Positions 1 to 11,318 of a stretch of 64,000 nt of DNA are shown piece by piece. This DNA is from Streptococcus mitis (GTDB lineage Bacteria > Bacillota > Bacilli > Lactobacillales > Streptococcaceae), in assembly GCA_018364455.1 (NCBI GenBank), contig JAGZLW010000005.1, positions 11,989 to 75,988 of the forward strand, given 5' to 3'. The notes under the pieces are model-generated. The model did not search any database, was not told where the DNA came from, and saw nothing but the letters and a program-made list of their open reading frames with translations. Position numbers and translations under genes: made by a program. Each line of letters begins with the position of its first letter. Position 1 is the first letter of the stretch.

Positions 1-48
1 CTCAAGCAAGCTTGGTTTGAAAAAATAAGAGAGGAGTTGAATCGATGA
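1..48 (+). CDS. rexB: RexB (AddB) C-terminal end, partial
   Basis: Frame 1 is open from the window edge and ends with the residues [15 protein letters not shown] before a TGA. The stop overlaps the ATG of rexA (ATGA). RexB is the second nuclease/helicase subunit of the gram-positive RecBCD analogue, normally encoded directly upstream of rexA, so the position and translational coupling fit. Only 15 residues are visible, so the call rests on context. Confidence 0.7.
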   Translation, partial: LKQAWFEKIREELNR

Positions 49-3000
49 AGCCCATTCCCTTTTTAACCGAGGAGGAAATTCAAAAACTGCAAGAAGCGGA
101 AGCAAATTCGAGCAAGGAACAAAAGAAAACTGCCGAGCAAATCGAAGCTATCTACACTTCTGGTCAGAATATCCTGGTTTCAGCATCGGCTGGTTCTGGG
201 AAGACTTTTGTCATGGCAGAGCGCATTCTAGATCAATTGGCGCGTGGTGTGGAAATCAGTCAACTCTTCATCTCGACCTTTACCGTCAAGGCTGCCACAG
301 AGCTTAAGGAACGTTTGGAGAAAAAAATCAGCCAACAAATCCAAGAAAGTAGCGATGTTGACCTCAAACAACACTTGGGACGCCAGTTGGCAGACCTACC
401 AAATGCTGCCATCGGAACCATGGACTCTTTCACACAAAAATTCCTTGGTAAACATGGCTATCTGATTGATATTGCTCCTAATTTCCGTATTTTACAAAAC
501 CAAAGCGAGCAACTCCTTCTCAAAAACGAAGTCTTTCATGAGGTATTTGAAGCCCATTACCAAGGCAAACAGAAAGAGAGCTTTAGTCATTTGCTGAAAA
601 ACTTTGCTGGGCGCGGCAAGGATGAACGGGGGCTGCGCCAGCAAGTCTATAAAATCTATGACTTCCTCCAATCCACCAGCAATCCTCAGAAATGGCTGAG
701 TGAGTCTTTCCTCAAAGGCTTTGAGAAAGCTGATTTTACCAGTGAAAAAGAAAAACTAACTGAGCAAATCCAGCAAGCCCTTTGGGATTTGGAGAGCTTT
801 TTCCGTTACCATCTGGATAACGATGCCAAGGAGTTTCCCAAGGCTGCTTATTTAGAAAATGTTCAGTTGATTCTAGATGAAATTGGCTCCTTAAATCAAG
901 AGTCCGATAGTCAGGCTTATCAAGCAGTGCTTGCGCGTGTTGTCGCCATTTCGAAAGAAAAAAACGGCCGAGCTCTGACTAATGCCAGTCGTAAGGCTGA
1001 TTTGAAGCCACTGGCCGATGCCTACAACGAAGAGAGAAAGACCCAGTTTGCTAAACTAGGACAACTAGCAGATCAGATAACCATTCTCGACTATCAAGAA
1101 CGTTATCATGGAGATACATGGGAACTAGCTAAAACCTTCCAAGCCTTCATGAGTGACTTTGTGGAAGCTTATCGTCAGCGTAAACGTCAGGAAAACGCCT
1201 TTGAATTCGCTGATATCAGCCATTACACCATTGAGATTTTAGAGAATTTCCTGCAAGTTCGTGAGGCTTATCATGATCGCTTCCACGAAGTTATGGTCGA
1301 TGAGTATCAGGATACCAACCATATTCAAGAACGGATGTTGGAATTGCTGTCTAATGGCCACAATCGCTTTATGGTGGGAGATATCAAGCAGTCTATCTAT
1401 CGTTTCCGTCAGGCAGATCCGCAGATTTTCAATGAAAAATTCCAACGCTATGCGCAAAATCCACAAGAAGGCAAGCTAATTCTTCTCAAGGAAAATTTCC
1501 GTAGTAGTTCAGAAGTACTATCAGCAACCAATGATGTATTTGAACGTCTCATGGACCAAGAGGTCGGCGAAATCAACTATGATAACATGCACCAGCTTGT
1601 TTTTGCCAATAGCAAACTGACTCCCAATCCAGACAACAAGGCAGAATTTCTCCTCTATGACAAGGACGACACAGGTGAGGAAGAAGAGGGGCAGGCAGAA
1701 ACGAAACTAACAGGCGAAATGCGCTTGGTTATCAAGGAGATTCTTAAACTTCATCAGGAAAAAGGTGTTGCCTTTAAAGAAATTGCTCTTCTGACCTCCA
1801 GCCGCAGTCGTAATGACCAGATTCTTCTCGCCCTGTCTGAGTACGGGATTCCTGTCAAAACAGACGGTGAGCAAAACAATTATCTCCAATCCCTAGAAGT
1901 GCAAGTCATGCTGGACACCCTTCGTGTCATTCACAATCCTCTTCAAGACTATGCCTTGGTTGCCCTTATGAAGTCTCCTATGTTTGGCTTTGATGAGGAC
2001 GAGTTAGCACGTTTATCTCTTCAGAAAGCAGAGGATAAAGTCCACGAAAATTTCTATGAGAAACTAGTAAATGCTCAAAAACTGGTAAGTAGTCAAAAAG
2101 GCTTGATTCAAACAGCTCTAGCTGAGAAACTAAAGCAATTCATGGATATCTTGGCTTCTTGGCGCTTGTATGCCAAAACCCACTCCCTCTATGACCTGAT
2201 TTGGAAGATTTACAACGACCGTTTTTATTATGACTATGTTGGAGCTTTGCCAAATGGTCCTGCTAGACAGGCCAATCTCTATGCCCTAGCACTGCGTGCT
2301 GATCAGTTTGAAAAGAGCAATTTCAAAGGTTTGTCGCGTTTTATTCGTATGATTGACCAAGTCTTGGAAGCCCAGCACGATTTGGCAAGCGTAGCCATCG
2401 CACCTCCAAAAGATGCAGTAGAGCTCATGACAATCCACAAAAGTAAAGGACTGGAGTTTCCTTACGTCTTTATCCTCAATATGGATCAAGATTTCAACAA
2501 GCAAGACAGCATGTCAGAGATCATTCTCAGTCGTCAGAATGGTCTTGGTGTCAAATATATTGCCAAAATGGATACAGGAGCAGTGGAAGATCACTATCCT
2601 AAAACCATCAAACTCTCCATTCCTAGTCTGACCTATAGGCAGAACGAAGAGGAATTACAGCTGGCAAGTTATTCTGAGCAAATGCGTCTCCTCTACGTTG
2701 CCATGACGCGTGCTGAGAAAAAGCTCTATCTTGTCGGTAAGGGATCTCGTGAAAAGCTGGAATCCAAAGAATACCCAGCAGCTAAAAATGGGAAACTAAA
2801 TAGCAACACTAGACTTCAAGCAAGGAATTTCCAAGATTGGATTTGGGCTATCAGTAAAGTATTTGCCAAGGATCATCTCAACTTTAGCTATCGTTTTGTT
2901 GGTGAAGATCAGCTGACTAGAGAAGCTATTGGTCAGTTGGAAAACAAAAGTCCTCTCCAAGCTAGCTCCCAAGCAGACAATCGCCAGTCAGAAACCATTA

Positions 3001-3695
3001 AAGAAGCTCTTGAAATGCTGAAAGAAGTTGAAGTTTATAATACTCTTCACCGCTCAGCCATTGAACTTCCTAGTGTTCAAACCCCAAGTCAAATCAAGAA
3101 ATTCTACGAACCTGTTATGGATATGGAAGGTGTTGAGATTGCAAGTCAAGGCCAGTCAGTAGACAAGAAAATCAGTTTTGATTTACCAGATTTTTCAAGC
3201 AAAGAAAAGATAACAGGAGCTGAGATTGGTAGTGCTACCCACGAACTCATGCAGAGAATTGATCTCAGTCAGCGACCAACGCTTGCTGGCCTGACAGAAA
3301 CTCTCAAACAAGTTCAAACCAGCCCAGCTGTCAGAGACAAGATTAATCTTTCGAAAATTCTTGCATTCTTTGACACAGCACTCGGTCAGGAAATTATCGC
3401 TAATACCAACCATCTTTATCGCGAGCAACCTTTCTCCATGCTCAAACGAGACCAAAAGAGTCAGGAAGACTTTGTTGTCCGTGGAATCTTGGACGGCTAT
3501 CTGCTTTATGAGGATAGAATCGTTCTTTTCGACTACAAGACAGACCGCTATGATGAACCAAGTCAACTCATAGATCGCTATCGTGGTCAGTTAGCCCTAT
3601 ACGGAGAGGCTTTATCTCGAGCCTATTCGATTGAAAATATTGAAAAATACTTGATTTTACTCGGTAAAGACGAAGTTCAAGTTGTAAAAGTATAA
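45..3695 (+). CDS. rexA: ATP-dependent helicase/nuclease subunit A
   Basis: RexA/AddA, 1216 residues, is the UvrD-like helicase and nuclease subunit of the RexAB/AddAB complex that resects double-strand DNA breaks for RecA-dependent repair. Visible motifs are Walker A (ASAGSGKT near residue 50), the helicase motif VDEYQDTN around residue 422, the UvrD motif [13 protein letters not shown] near 885, and a C-terminal RecB-type nuclease motif ([19 protein letters not shown] near 1150) with the expected Asp and Lys residues. The start ATG has the ribosome site GAGAGGAG and overlaps the rexB stop, indicating an operon. Length is normal for the family. Confidence 0.97.
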   Translation: MKPIPFLTEEEIQKLQEAEANSSKEQKKTAEQIEAIYTSGQNILVSASAGSGKTFVMAERILDQLARGVEISQLFISTFTVKAATELKERLEKKISQQIQESSDVDLKQHLGRQLADLPNAAIGTMDSFTQKFLGKHGYLIDIAPNFRILQNQSEQLLLKNEVFHEVFEAHYQGKQKESFSHLLKNFAGRGKDERGLRQQVYKIYDFLQSTSNPQKWLSESFLKGFEKADFTSEKEKLTEQIQQALWDLESFFRYHLDNDAKEFPKAAYLENVQLILDEIGSLNQESDSQAYQAVLARVVAISKEKNGRALTNASRKADLKPLADAYNEERKTQFAKLGQLADQITILDYQERYHGDTWELAKTFQAFMSDFVEAYRQRKRQENAFEFADISHYTIEILENFLQVREAYHDRFHEVMVDEYQDTNHIQERMLELLSNGHNRFMVGDIKQSIYRFRQADPQIFNEKFQRYAQNPQEGKLILLKENFRSSSEVLSATNDVFERLMDQEVGEINYDNMHQLVFANSKLTPNPDNKAEFLLYDKDDTGEEEEGQAETKLTGEMRLVIKEILKLHQEKGVAFKEIALLTSSRSRNDQILLALSEYGIPVKTDGEQNNYLQSLEVQVMLDTLRVIHNPLQDYALVALMKSPMFGFDEDELARLSLQKAEDKVHENFYEKLVNAQKLVSSQKGLIQTALAEKLKQFMDILASWRLYAKTHSLYDLIWKIYNDRFYYDYVGALPNGPARQANLYALALRADQFEKSNFKGLSRFIRMIDQVLEAQHDLASVAIAPPKDAVELMTIHKSKGLEFPYVFILNMDQDFNKQDSMSEIILSRQNGLGVKYIAKMDTGAVEDHYPKTIKLSIPSLTYRQNEEELQLASYSEQMRLLYVAMTRAEKKLYLVGKGSREKLESKEYPAAKNGKLNSNTRLQARNFQDWIWAISKVFAKDHLNFSYRFVGEDQLTREAIGQLENKSPLQASSQADNRQSETIKEALEMLKEVEVYNTLHRSAIELPSVQTPSQIKKFYEPVMDMEGVEIASQGQSVDKKISFDLPDFSSKEKITGAEIGSATHELMQRIDLSQRPTLAGLTETLKQVQTSPAVRDKINLSKILAFFDTALGQEIIANTNHLYREQPFSMLKRDQKSQEDFVVRGILDGYLLYEDRIVLFDYKTDRYDEPSQLIDRYRGQLALYGEALSRAYSIENIEKYLILLGKDEVQVVKV

Positions 3696-3712
3696 TTTAG
3701 AAAGGAGACCTC

Positions 3713-4891
3713 ATGACACTTCCAGTTAGAAAATCCCTGCACGATGCGGTTTTACAGGCTTCAAAAGCTGATACTTGGGAACAAGCTACCAAGGAATGGA
3801 ATGAAGTTTCCTTGATTTTTAACGGTATCGGCCGTAGCAATTGTGTCTGTGGGAATGCCATCAAGTACGCCTACGAACTCTTTAACGGTGTCACAGGCCA
3901 ACGCCTCTTTCCGATTGGTAGCGACTGTGTTCGTCATTTTCATCGATTGTCCCTTGACCAGCAACTGGAAGAGGAAGAAAAACTGCTCAGAAAGGTTGAA
4001 AATCTGACCAGAAAAGCCCAGAAAAAGGAGAAAATCAAGGTCAATAAAAGTGACTTTGACGAGCGTCTTCTAAAGTGGCTCTGGGGAAAAGGTGTTTTTA
4101 AACCCAATCGTGGAAATCAGTTCTCACCTGAGAAAGACTACCAGCTCTTCCTAGAAGTCTTTCAAGGAGGAAGTTGGACCAAGGCAGAGCCCAAGAAGAA
4201 GGCTCGTATGGAAGAAGTCCTTGAAAAGTATGTCAAACCCTTTTTACTTGGAAAACCAGATGACCAACTCTACCTTGTCAAGCTAGGTAAGGAGAAAATT
4301 GACTACGAACAAGAACTCCGTATCCAGGCAGAGAAAGAGCGCAAGAAGAGAGATAAAATCGCCAAGCAGTATGCAGACAATCTGGTTCTAGCCATGGGGC
4401 CAGCAGAGCGTGCCTACCAAGATTACTTTGGCTTTACAGAGACCCTGACTCAAGAAGAACGCAAGTGGGAGAAAATACTTTTTGGTAAAAATAGAACAGA
4501 ACGGGCTATCAAGGCCAAACAATACCAAAAAGAGTTGGAAAAAGACCAACGAATTGCCAGTCAGGATCCAATTGAAAGAAAACAGAAGCAGATCTGGCTC
4601 CTCAATTCCTATTTTCGTGAGCTTCCAGAAGAAAAAGCCCGATTTTCTAGGCTCTTATTAGAATATCGAAAAAGTGGAGAAGTTCCCTTTTCAACTGAAT
4701 ATCTGTCAGATCATCTCATCGACTTTTTCTATAAAATGAAAGCCTTTGAATTTGAAATCGCACCAGAACAAGTCCGAGACTTTTTAAAAGAAAGCCTTCA
4801 GACAGAACATCTATCCTCAGCACAAGAAAGCTGGATAGAAGGGATTCTTATCAACTGCATCAAACCATTTTTAGAACGATTATTGATATGA
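3713..4891 (+). CDS. conserved hypothetical protein downstream of rexA
   Basis: 392 residues, starting 17 bases after rexA with the site AAAGGAG, so probably cotranscribed. The N-terminal part has a Cys-containing segment (NCVCGNAIKYAY ... GSDCVRHF) that could bind a metal. The rest is very rich in Lys and Glu and predicted helical, with coiled-coil-like stretches around residues 85-110 and 190-220. In pneumococcus an unassigned gene occupies this place between rexA and iga. No function can be read from the sequence; a link to DNA repair would only be a guess from the neighbour. Confidence 0.85.
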   Translation: MTLPVRKSLHDAVLQASKADTWEQATKEWNEVSLIFNGIGRSNCVCGNAIKYAYELFNGVTGQRLFPIGSDCVRHFHRLSLDQQLEEEEKLLRKVENLTRKAQKKEKIKVNKSDFDERLLKWLWGKGVFKPNRGNQFSPEKDYQLFLEVFQGGSWTKAEPKKKARMEEVLEKYVKPFLLGKPDDQLYLVKLGKEKIDYEQELRIQAEKERKKRDKIAKQYADNLVLAMGPAERAYQDYFGFTETLTQEERKWEKILFGKNRTERAIKAKQYQKELEKDQRIASQDPIERKQKQIWLLNSYFRELPEEKARFSRLLLEYRKSGEVPFSTEYLSDHLIDFFYKMKAFEFEIAPEQVRDFLKESLQTEHLSSAQESWIEGILINCIKPFLERLLI

Positions 4892-4934
4892 GTAACACCT
4901 ACCGTGGAAATTCCATGGTAGGTTACATTTTATC
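4892..4934 (+). terminator. intrinsic terminator after the rexAB operon
   Basis: An inverted repeat GTAACACCTACC...GGTAGGTTAC with an inner TGG/CCA extension is followed by CATTTTAT. It lies one base after the stop codon of the preceding gene and separates the repair operon from iga. Confidence 0.75.
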
Positions 4935-5079
4935 CAAAAAAATAATAGGGAGTTACAAAACTACTGCTTGGTATTTTATATATAAAACAAAGTATGAAAG
5001 CGCAACGCAATTTTAAGACTTTTTTGTAAATTAAGAGTATAATTAAAGTATGCTACTTTTTTATAAGATAACAAGCTAA

Positions 5080-5085
5080 TATAAT
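5080..5085 (+). promoter_or_regulatory. probable -10 element for iga
   Basis: TATAAT lies 46 bases upstream of the iga ATG in an AT-rich 240-base intergenic region. No good -35 hexamer is visible at 16-18 bases, so this may be a weak or activator-dependent promoter. Confidence 0.4.
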
Positions 5086-5130
5086 AAAGTTTGCCTTACA
5101 TATTTAAAAATTTTATTTCAAGGAGGAATA

Positions 5131-8100
5131 ATGGAAAAGTATTATGGTGAAAAACAAGAGCGTTTTTCATTTAGAAAATTATCAGTAGGACTTGTATCTG
5201 CAACGATTTCAAGTTTATTTTTTATGTCTGTATTAGCTAATTCATCTGTGGATGCTCAAGAAACTACAGGGGTTCACTATAAATATGTGACAGAGTCAGA
5301 GCTATCATCAGATGAGAAGATGCAGCTTGTATATGATATTCCGACATACATGGAGAATGATGATGAAACTTATTATCTTGTTTATAAGTTAAATTCCCAA
5401 AATCAACTGGCGGAATTGCCAAATACTGGAAGCAAGAATGAGATGCAAGCCTTAGTTGCTGGTACTAGCTTAGCTGCTTTGGGGATTTTAATTTTTGCTG
5501 TTTCTAAGAAAAAAGTTAAGAATAAAACAGTATTACATTTAGTATTGGTTGCAGGAATAGGAAATGGTGTCTTAGTTTCAGCTCATGCTTTAGAAAATAA
5601 TCTTTTGCTAAATTACAATACTGACTATGAATTGACCTCTGGAGAAAAATTACCTCTTCCTAAAGACATTTCAGGTTACACATATATTGGATATATCAAA
5701 GAGGGGAAAACGACTTCTGACTTTGAAGTAAGTAATCAAGAAAAATCAGCAGCCACTCCTACAAAACAACAAAAGGTGGATTATAATGTTACACCGAATT
5801 TTGTAGAGAATCCATCAAAGGCACAAACTATTCAGGAAGAAAAACCTGTTTCTTCAACTGAGCCAACAGAAGTTCAAGTAGTTGAAAAACCTCTCTCTAC
5901 AGAATTAACCAATCCAACAAAAGAAGAGAAACAATCTTCAGATTCTCAAGTACAATTAGCAGAACATAAGAATCTAGAAACGAAGAAAGACGAGAAGGTT
6001 TCTCCAAAAGAAAAGACTGGGGTAAACACACTAAATCCACAAGATGAAGTTCTATCAGGTCAGTTGAACAAACCTGAACTCTTATATCGCGATGAAACTA
6101 TAGAAACAAAAATAGATTTTCAAGAAGAAGTTCAAGAGAATCCTGATTTAGCTGAAGGAACTGTAAGAGTAAAACAAGAAGGCAAATTAGGTAAGAAAGT
6201 TGAAGTCGTTAGAATATTCTCTGTAAACAAGGAAGAAGTTTCTAGAGAAATTATTTCAACCTCAACGACTGCGCCTGTTTTAAGAATAGTCGAAAAAGGT
6301 ACTAAAAAAGCTCAAGTAATGAAGGAACAACCTAAGACTGGTGCAGAACATGGTGAGGTACAGTCTGGAGCTATTGTTGAACCCGTAGTCCAACCTGCAT
6401 TACCAGAAGCAGTTGTAACAGATAAAGGTGAACCGGCAATTCAGCCAGAGTTACCAGAAGCAATTGTAAGCGATAAAGGTGAGCCAGAAGTTCAGCCAGC
6501 GTTACCAGAGGCAGTTGTAACCGACAAAGGCGTACCAGAAGTTCAACCAGCGTTACCAGAGGCAGTCGTGACTGACAAGGGTGAGCCAGAAGTTCAACCA
6601 GAGTCGCCAGATACTGTGGTAAGTGATAAAGGTGAACCTGAACAGGTGGCACCGCTTCCAGAATATAAAGGACCACAAGCCGGAGCTATTGTTGAACCAG
6701 AGCAGGTAGCACCACTACCAGAATACACAGGTCCCCAGGCAGGGGCAGTAGTTGAACCTGCAATCCAACCAGAGTTACCCGAAGCAGTTGTTACAGACAA
6801 GGGTGAACCAGAAGTTCAGCCAGCGTTACCGGAAGCAGTTGTAACTGAAAAAGGCGAACCAGCAGTCCAACCAGAGCTACCGGAAGCGGTTGTGACTGAC
6901 AAAGGTGAGACTGAGGTTCAACCAGAGTCGCCAGATACTGTGGTAAGTGATAAAGGTGAACCTGAACAGATAGCACCACTACCAGAATATACAGGAGTAC
7001 AGGCTGGAGCGATAGTAGAACCAGAGAAGGTAGAAGCACCGAAAGAATACACAGGCGTACAAGCTGGCGCTATTGTTGAACCAGAGCAGATTGCCCCCCT
7101 ACCAGAATACACAGGTCCACAGGCCGGAGCAATAGTCGAACCAGAAACAGTAGAAGCACAAAAAGAATACACAGGAGTGCAAGCCGGAGCGATAGTTGAA
7201 CCAGAACAAGTAGCCCCACTGCCAGAATACACAGGTGTACAAGCTGGAGCGATAGTCGAGCCAGAGAAAGTAGAAGCACCGAAAGAATATACTGGTAAAA
7301 TCGAACAAGCAAGTGCAGAAGAGACTAAACATGAAAATGAGGCAAGTCCTACAAATGGGGAAGCGGAACGTCCTAAAGATAAAATTAAAGAAGAAAAACA
7401 AGTCGACAAGAAACTAGAACTTAGAAATGTTTCAAACGTGGAATTATATACAGTAGAAAATAATAAATATCGACATGTAACTTCACTTGCGAGTGTTCCA
7501 ACTACTCCAACTGATTACTTTATGAAAGTAAAATCAGAGAACTTTAAAGATGTTATGTTGCCAGTTAAGAGTATTGAGAGCGTTAGAAAAGATAATCAAG
7601 ATGTTTATAAAATTGTAGGACAAGCTAATGATTTAATTCAATACGAAAACAATAGTACTTTAGAAAATTATACTTACTACCTACCTAAGACGGTAAGTAG
7701 TGAAAATGGAGTTTATACATCATTTAAAAATCTAGTAGATGCTATGAATAGTAACCCACATGGTACGTTCCGCCTAGGGGCGACTATAGATGCTCGTGAA
7801 GTAGATCTTCCAGATGGTAAAGAAAGTTATATTAATCACGAATTTAGTGGTACATTAATAGGTTCAAACAATGATAAGAACTATGCTATATATAATCTGA
7901 AAAAACCGTTATTTAATGTTTTAAATCATGCTAATATTCGAGATCTTTCAATAAAAGAAGTAAATGTTTCTTCTAAAGAAGATGCTGCCACAATTGCTAA
8001 AGAGGCGAATAATGGTACTACAATTACAAATGTTCACTCATCTGGTGTAATTGCTGGTGAACGTAGCATGGGTGGTTTAGTTTCACAAGTAACTAACTCT

Positions 8101-11100
8101 ACAATTTCTAATAGTAGTTTTACTGGTAGAATAACGAATACTTATGATACAAGAGCTACTTATCAAATAGGTGGTTTAGTAGGAAAACTTTCAGGAGTTA
8201 GTGCTTTGATTGATAGATCAATTTCATCTATCGATATGGCGACAAATGCTAATACAGGAGACCAGGTTGTTGGTGGTATAGCAGGTGTTGTTGATAAAAA
8301 AGCGACAATTAGTAATAGTTATGTTGAAGGAAATCTTAATAATGTAAAACATTTTGGTTATGTTGGAGGAGTTGCAGGGTATCTTTGGGATAGAGAATCA
8401 TCAGATGAAAGAAACTCAGGTCAACTTACAAATGTATTAAGTGACGTTAATGTTACGAACGGTAATGCTATTGCTGGTTATGATTTTAAAGGAATAAGAG
8501 CAACTAACACTTATAGTAATAAAAATAATAAGGTAGTCAATGTAGTACAAGTAGATGATGAAGTACTAAGTAGAGATTCAGAAATGCAAAGAGGAACTGT
8601 ATTAGAAAATAATAAAGTTCTGGAGAAAAAAGCTGAACTTGTTCATAAAAATGATATTAAAACAGAAGACTTTAACTTCTCTTCTAAATATAAAACGGAT
8701 TATAGAAATTTAAAAGATGCTGATATTTCTAGGTTGAAAGTATATAAAAATATTGAGAAACTATTACCTTTCTATAATAGAGAGACAATTGTTAAATATG
8801 GTAATTTAGTGGACACTAATAATGATTTATTTACTAAAGAGCTTGTGTCTGTAGTTCCGATGCATGAGAAAGAAGTAATTTCTGATATTAATAAACATAA
8901 AGCTAGTATTAATAAGCTGTTACTTCATTATTCAGATAATACTTCTCAAACATTAAATATAAAATATCTACAAGATTTCTCTAAAGTAGCAGAATATGAA
9001 ATAGCTAATACAAAATTAATATACACACCTAATACGCTGTTGCATAATTATGATAATATTGTAAACGCTGTTTTAAATGACCTGAAATCTGTTCAATATA
9101 GTTCAGCTGGAGTTAGAAATGTCTTAGATATTTCTAATGACATAAAATTAACTGAATTATATCTAGATGAACAATTCGACAAAACAAAAGCAAACATTGA
9201 AGATAGTTTATCAAAACTTCTTTCTGCTGATGCGGCAATAGCTGAAAATAGTAATTCAATAATTGATAATTATGTAATAGAAAAAATTAAGAATAATAAA
9301 GAAGCGTTACTTCTAGGTTTAACTTATCTAGAACGTTGGTATAATTTTAAATATGATAATGCGAGTGCTAAAGATTTAGTATTATATCATTTAGATTTCT
9401 TCGGTAAGTCTAATAGTTCTGCATTAGATAATGTTATTGAATTAGGTAAGTCTGGCTTTAATAATTTATTAGCGAAAAATAATGTAATTACTTATAATGT
9501 ATTATTAGCGAAAAATTATGGAACTGAAAGTTTATTTAAAGCATTAGAAGGTTATAGAAAAGTATTTCTACCAACTACTTCTAATAACGACTGGTTTAAA
9601 AAACAATCTAAAGCTTATATAGTTGAAGAAAAATCTACTATTCCTGAAGTAAGTTCTAAGCAGTCAGAACAAGGAACAGAACACTCTATAGGTGTTTATG
9701 ATAGATTAACTAGTCCATCATGGAAATATCAAAGTATGGTCTTACCGTTATTAACTTTACCAGAAGAAAAAATGATATTTATGATCGCCAATATTTCAAC
9801 TATAGGATTTGGTGCTTATGATAGATATAGAAGTCCTGAACATCCTAAGGGAGAGAAATTAAATAAATTTGTAGAAGATAATGCAAAAGAAGCGGCTAAA
9901 CGATTTAGAGATCATTATGATTATTGGTATAAAATTCTAGATAAAGAAAATAAAGAAAAATTATTTAGAAGTGTCCCAGTCTATGATGCATTTAGATTTG
10001 GAAATGATAAAGATAATAAGTTACAAGAAGCTAATTTTGAAACTAATCATCCAGCTATTAAAAACTTCTTTGGCCCTGCTGGAAATAATGTTGTTCACAA
10101 TGCTAATGGTGCATATGCAACGGGTGACGCATTCTACTACATGGCTTATCGTATGTTAGATAAATCTGGTGCGGTAACATATACTCATGAAATGACACAT
10201 AACTCTGATAGGGAAATTTATCTTGGTGGCTATGGTCGAAGAAGTGGCTTGGGACCAGAGTTCTTTGCTAAAGGCTTATTACAAGCACCAGACCATCCAG
10301 ATGATGCGACCATTACCATTAACTCAATCTTGAAACATTCAAAATCTGATAGTACAGAAGGACAACGATTACAAATACTTGATCCAACTACGAGATTTAA
10401 AAACTCTGATGATTTGAAGCAATATGTCCACAATATGTTTGATGTCGTTTATATGTTGGAATATCTTGAAGGACAATCAATCGTTAAGAAACTGAATGTT
10501 TATCAGAAAATGGAAGCTCTCAGAAAAATTGAGAATAAGTATGTGAAAGATCCAGCAGATGGAAATGAGGTTTACGCCACTAACGTAGTCAAAACATTGA
10601 CAGAAGAAGAGGCCCAACAATTGACTAACTTTGATAGTTTGATTGACCATAATATCTTATCAGCTCGTGAGTACAAGTCTAAAGAATATGAAAGAAATGG
10701 CTACTTCACTATTAAATTATTTGCGCCGATTTATGCAGCATTAAGTAGTGATATAGGAACACCTGGCGACTTGATGGGCCGTCGTATGGCTTATGAACTC
10801 TTGGCTGCTAAAGGCTTTAAAGATGGTATGGTACCATATATTTCAAATCAATATGAAGACCTTGCTAAACAAAATGGTAAAAAAATAACTATTTATGGTA
10901 AAGAACGAGGATTGGTGACAGATAAACTTGTTTTAGAAAAGCTATTTGATGGTAAGTATCTATCTTGGGCAGCCTTTAAAAAAGCTATGTATCAAGAGCG
11001 CATTGCTCAGTTTAATCATTTAACTAAAGTTACTTTTAAAGATCCGACGCAATCATGGATGAGTAATGCCACCAAGACCATTCAAAGAGTAAATGATTTA

Positions 11101-11277
11101 CAACAACTAATGGATGAAGCTGTTCTACAGGATGCAGAAGAACGTAATTATTATTATTGGAATAACTATAATCCAGAAACAGATAGTGCAGTTCATAAGT
11201 TGAAGAGAGCAATCTTTAAAGCTTATCTTGACCAAACTGATGATTTTAGAAGTTCAATTTTTGAAAATAAAAAATAG
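5131..11277 (+). CDS. iga: IgA1-specific zinc metalloprotease (M26)
   Basis: 2048 residues. It matches the pneumococcal IgA1 protease: near-identical first 400 and last 400 residues from memory of that protein. The family cleaves the hinge of human IgA1 at the cell surface. Domains in order: a YSIRK-like signal peptide (RFSFRKLSVGLVSATISS); a sorting motif LPNTG at residues 96-100 followed by two hydrophobic segments and Lys runs (N-terminal anchoring typical of M26 enzymes); a G5 domain around 310-400; a Pro/Glu repeat array (6,379-7,310); beta-helix-like GLUG repeats around 930-1130; and the catalytic domain with H1686-E-M-T-H1690 and E1710 as third zinc ligand. Ribosome site AAGGAGGAA. The middle third is much more AT-rich than both ends. 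Confidence 0.95.
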   Translation: MEKYYGEKQERFSFRKLSVGLVSATISSLFFMSVLANSSVDAQETTGVHYKYVTESELSSDEKMQLVYDIPTYMENDDETYYLVYKLNSQNQLAELPNTGSKNEMQALVAGTSLAALGILIFAVSKKKVKNKTVLHLVLVAGIGNGVLVSAHALENNLLLNYNTDYELTSGEKLPLPKDISGYTYIGYIKEGKTTSDFEVSNQEKSAATPTKQQKVDYNVTPNFVENPSKAQTIQEEKPVSSTEPTEVQVVEKPLSTELTNPTKEEKQSSDSQVQLAEHKNLETKKDEKVSPKEKTGVNTLNPQDEVLSGQLNKPELLYRDETIETKIDFQEEVQENPDLAEGTVRVKQEGKLGKKVEVVRIFSVNKEEVSREIISTSTTAPVLRIVEKGTKKAQVMKEQPKTGAEHGEVQSGAIVEPVVQPALPEAVVTDKGEPAIQPELPEAIVSDKGEPEVQPALPEAVVTDKGVPEVQPALPEAVVTDKGEPEVQPESPDTVVSDKGEPEQVAPLPEYKGPQAGAIVEPEQVAPLPEYTGPQAGAVVEPAIQPELPEAVVTDKGEPEVQPALPEAVVTEKGEPAVQPELPEAVVTDKGETEVQPESPDTVVSDKGEPEQIAPLPEYTGVQAGAIVEPEKVEAPKEYTGVQAGAIVEPEQIAPLPEYTGPQAGAIVEPETVEAQKEYTGVQAGAIVEPEQVAPLPEYTGVQAGAIVEPEKVEAPKEYTGKIEQASAEETKHENEASPTNGEAERPKDKIKEEKQVDKKLELRNVSNVELYTVENNKYRHVTSLASVPTTPTDYFMKVKSENFKDVMLPVKSIESVRKDNQDVYKIVGQANDLIQYENNSTLENYTYYLPKTVSSENGVYTSFKNLVDAMNSNPHGTFRLGATIDAREVDLPDGKESYINHEFSGTLIGSNNDKNYAIYNLKKPLFNVLNHANIRDLSIKEVNVSSKEDAATIAKEANNGTTITNVHSSGVIAGERSMGGLVSQVTNSTISNSSFTGRITNTYDTRATYQIGGLVGKLSGVSALIDRSISSIDMATNANTGDQVVGGIAGVVDKKATISNSYVEGNLNNVKHFGYVGGVAGYLWDRESSDERNSGQLTNVLSDVNVTNGNAIAGYDFKGIRATNTYSNKNNKVVNVVQVDDEVLSRDSEMQRGTVLENNKVLEKKAELVHKNDIKTEDFNFSSKYKTDYRNLKDADISRLKVYKNIEKLLPFYNRETIVKYGNLVDTNNDLFTKELVSVVPMHEKEVISDINKHKASINKLLLHYSDNTSQTLNIKYLQDFSKVAEYEIANTKLIYTPNTLLHNYDNIVNAVLNDLKSVQYSSAGVRNVLDISNDIKLTELYLDEQFDKTKANIEDSLSKLLSADAAIAENSNSIIDNYVIEKIKNNKEALLLGLTYLERWYNFKYDNASAKDLVLYHLDFFGKSNSSALDNVIELGKSGFNNLLAKNNVITYNVLLAKNYGTESLFKALEGYRKVFLPTTSNNDWFKKQSKAYIVEEKSTIPEVSSKQSEQGTEHSIGVYDRLTSPSWKYQSMVLPLLTLPEEKMIFMIANISTIGFGAYDRYRSPEHPKGEKLNKFVEDNAKEAAKRFRDHYDYWYKILDKENKEKLFRSVPVYDAFRFGNDKDNKLQEANFETNHPAIKNFFGPAGNNVVHNANGAYATGDAFYYMAYRMLDKSGAVTYTHEMTHNSDREIYLGGYGRRSGLGPEFFAKGLLQAPDHPDDATITINSILKHSKSDSTEGQRLQILDPTTRFKNSDDLKQYVHNMFDVVYMLEYLEGQSIVKKLNVYQKMEALRKIENKYVKDPADGNEVYATNVVKTLTEEEAQQLTNFDSLIDHNILSAREYKSKEYERNGYFTIKLFAPIYAALSSDIGTPGDLMGRRMAYELLAAKGFKDGMVPYISNQYEDLAKQNGKKITIYGKERGLVTDKLVLEKLFDGKYLSWAAFKKAMYQERIAQFNHLTKVTFKDPTQSWMSNATKTIQRVNDLQQLMDEAVLQDAEERNYYYWNNYNPETDSAVHKLKRAIFKAYLDQTDDFRSSIFENKK
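6379..7310 (+). repeat. Pro/Glu repeat array inside iga
   Basis: Two interleaved coding repeats. One is a 51-bp, 17-residue unit of the type EPEVQPALPEAVVTDKG. The other is a roughly 20-residue unit built on PEQVAPLPEYTG and VQAGAIVEP, alternating with PEKVEAPKEYTG. Units are nearly identical at DNA level, so copy number can change by slippage or recombination. The 17-residue unit also forms the array in the next gene. Confidence 0.9.
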
Positions 11278-11318
11278 TGTTTACTGTTAGGAAATAAAAT
11301 TAAAGAAGGTGATTACGC

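Noticed and set aside
6371..7409. Several long minus-strand open frames opposite the iga repeat array
   Set aside because: They mirror the Pro/Glu repeats of the plus strand, are low-complexity Leu/Val or Gly/Ser strings, have no ribosome sites and overlap each other.
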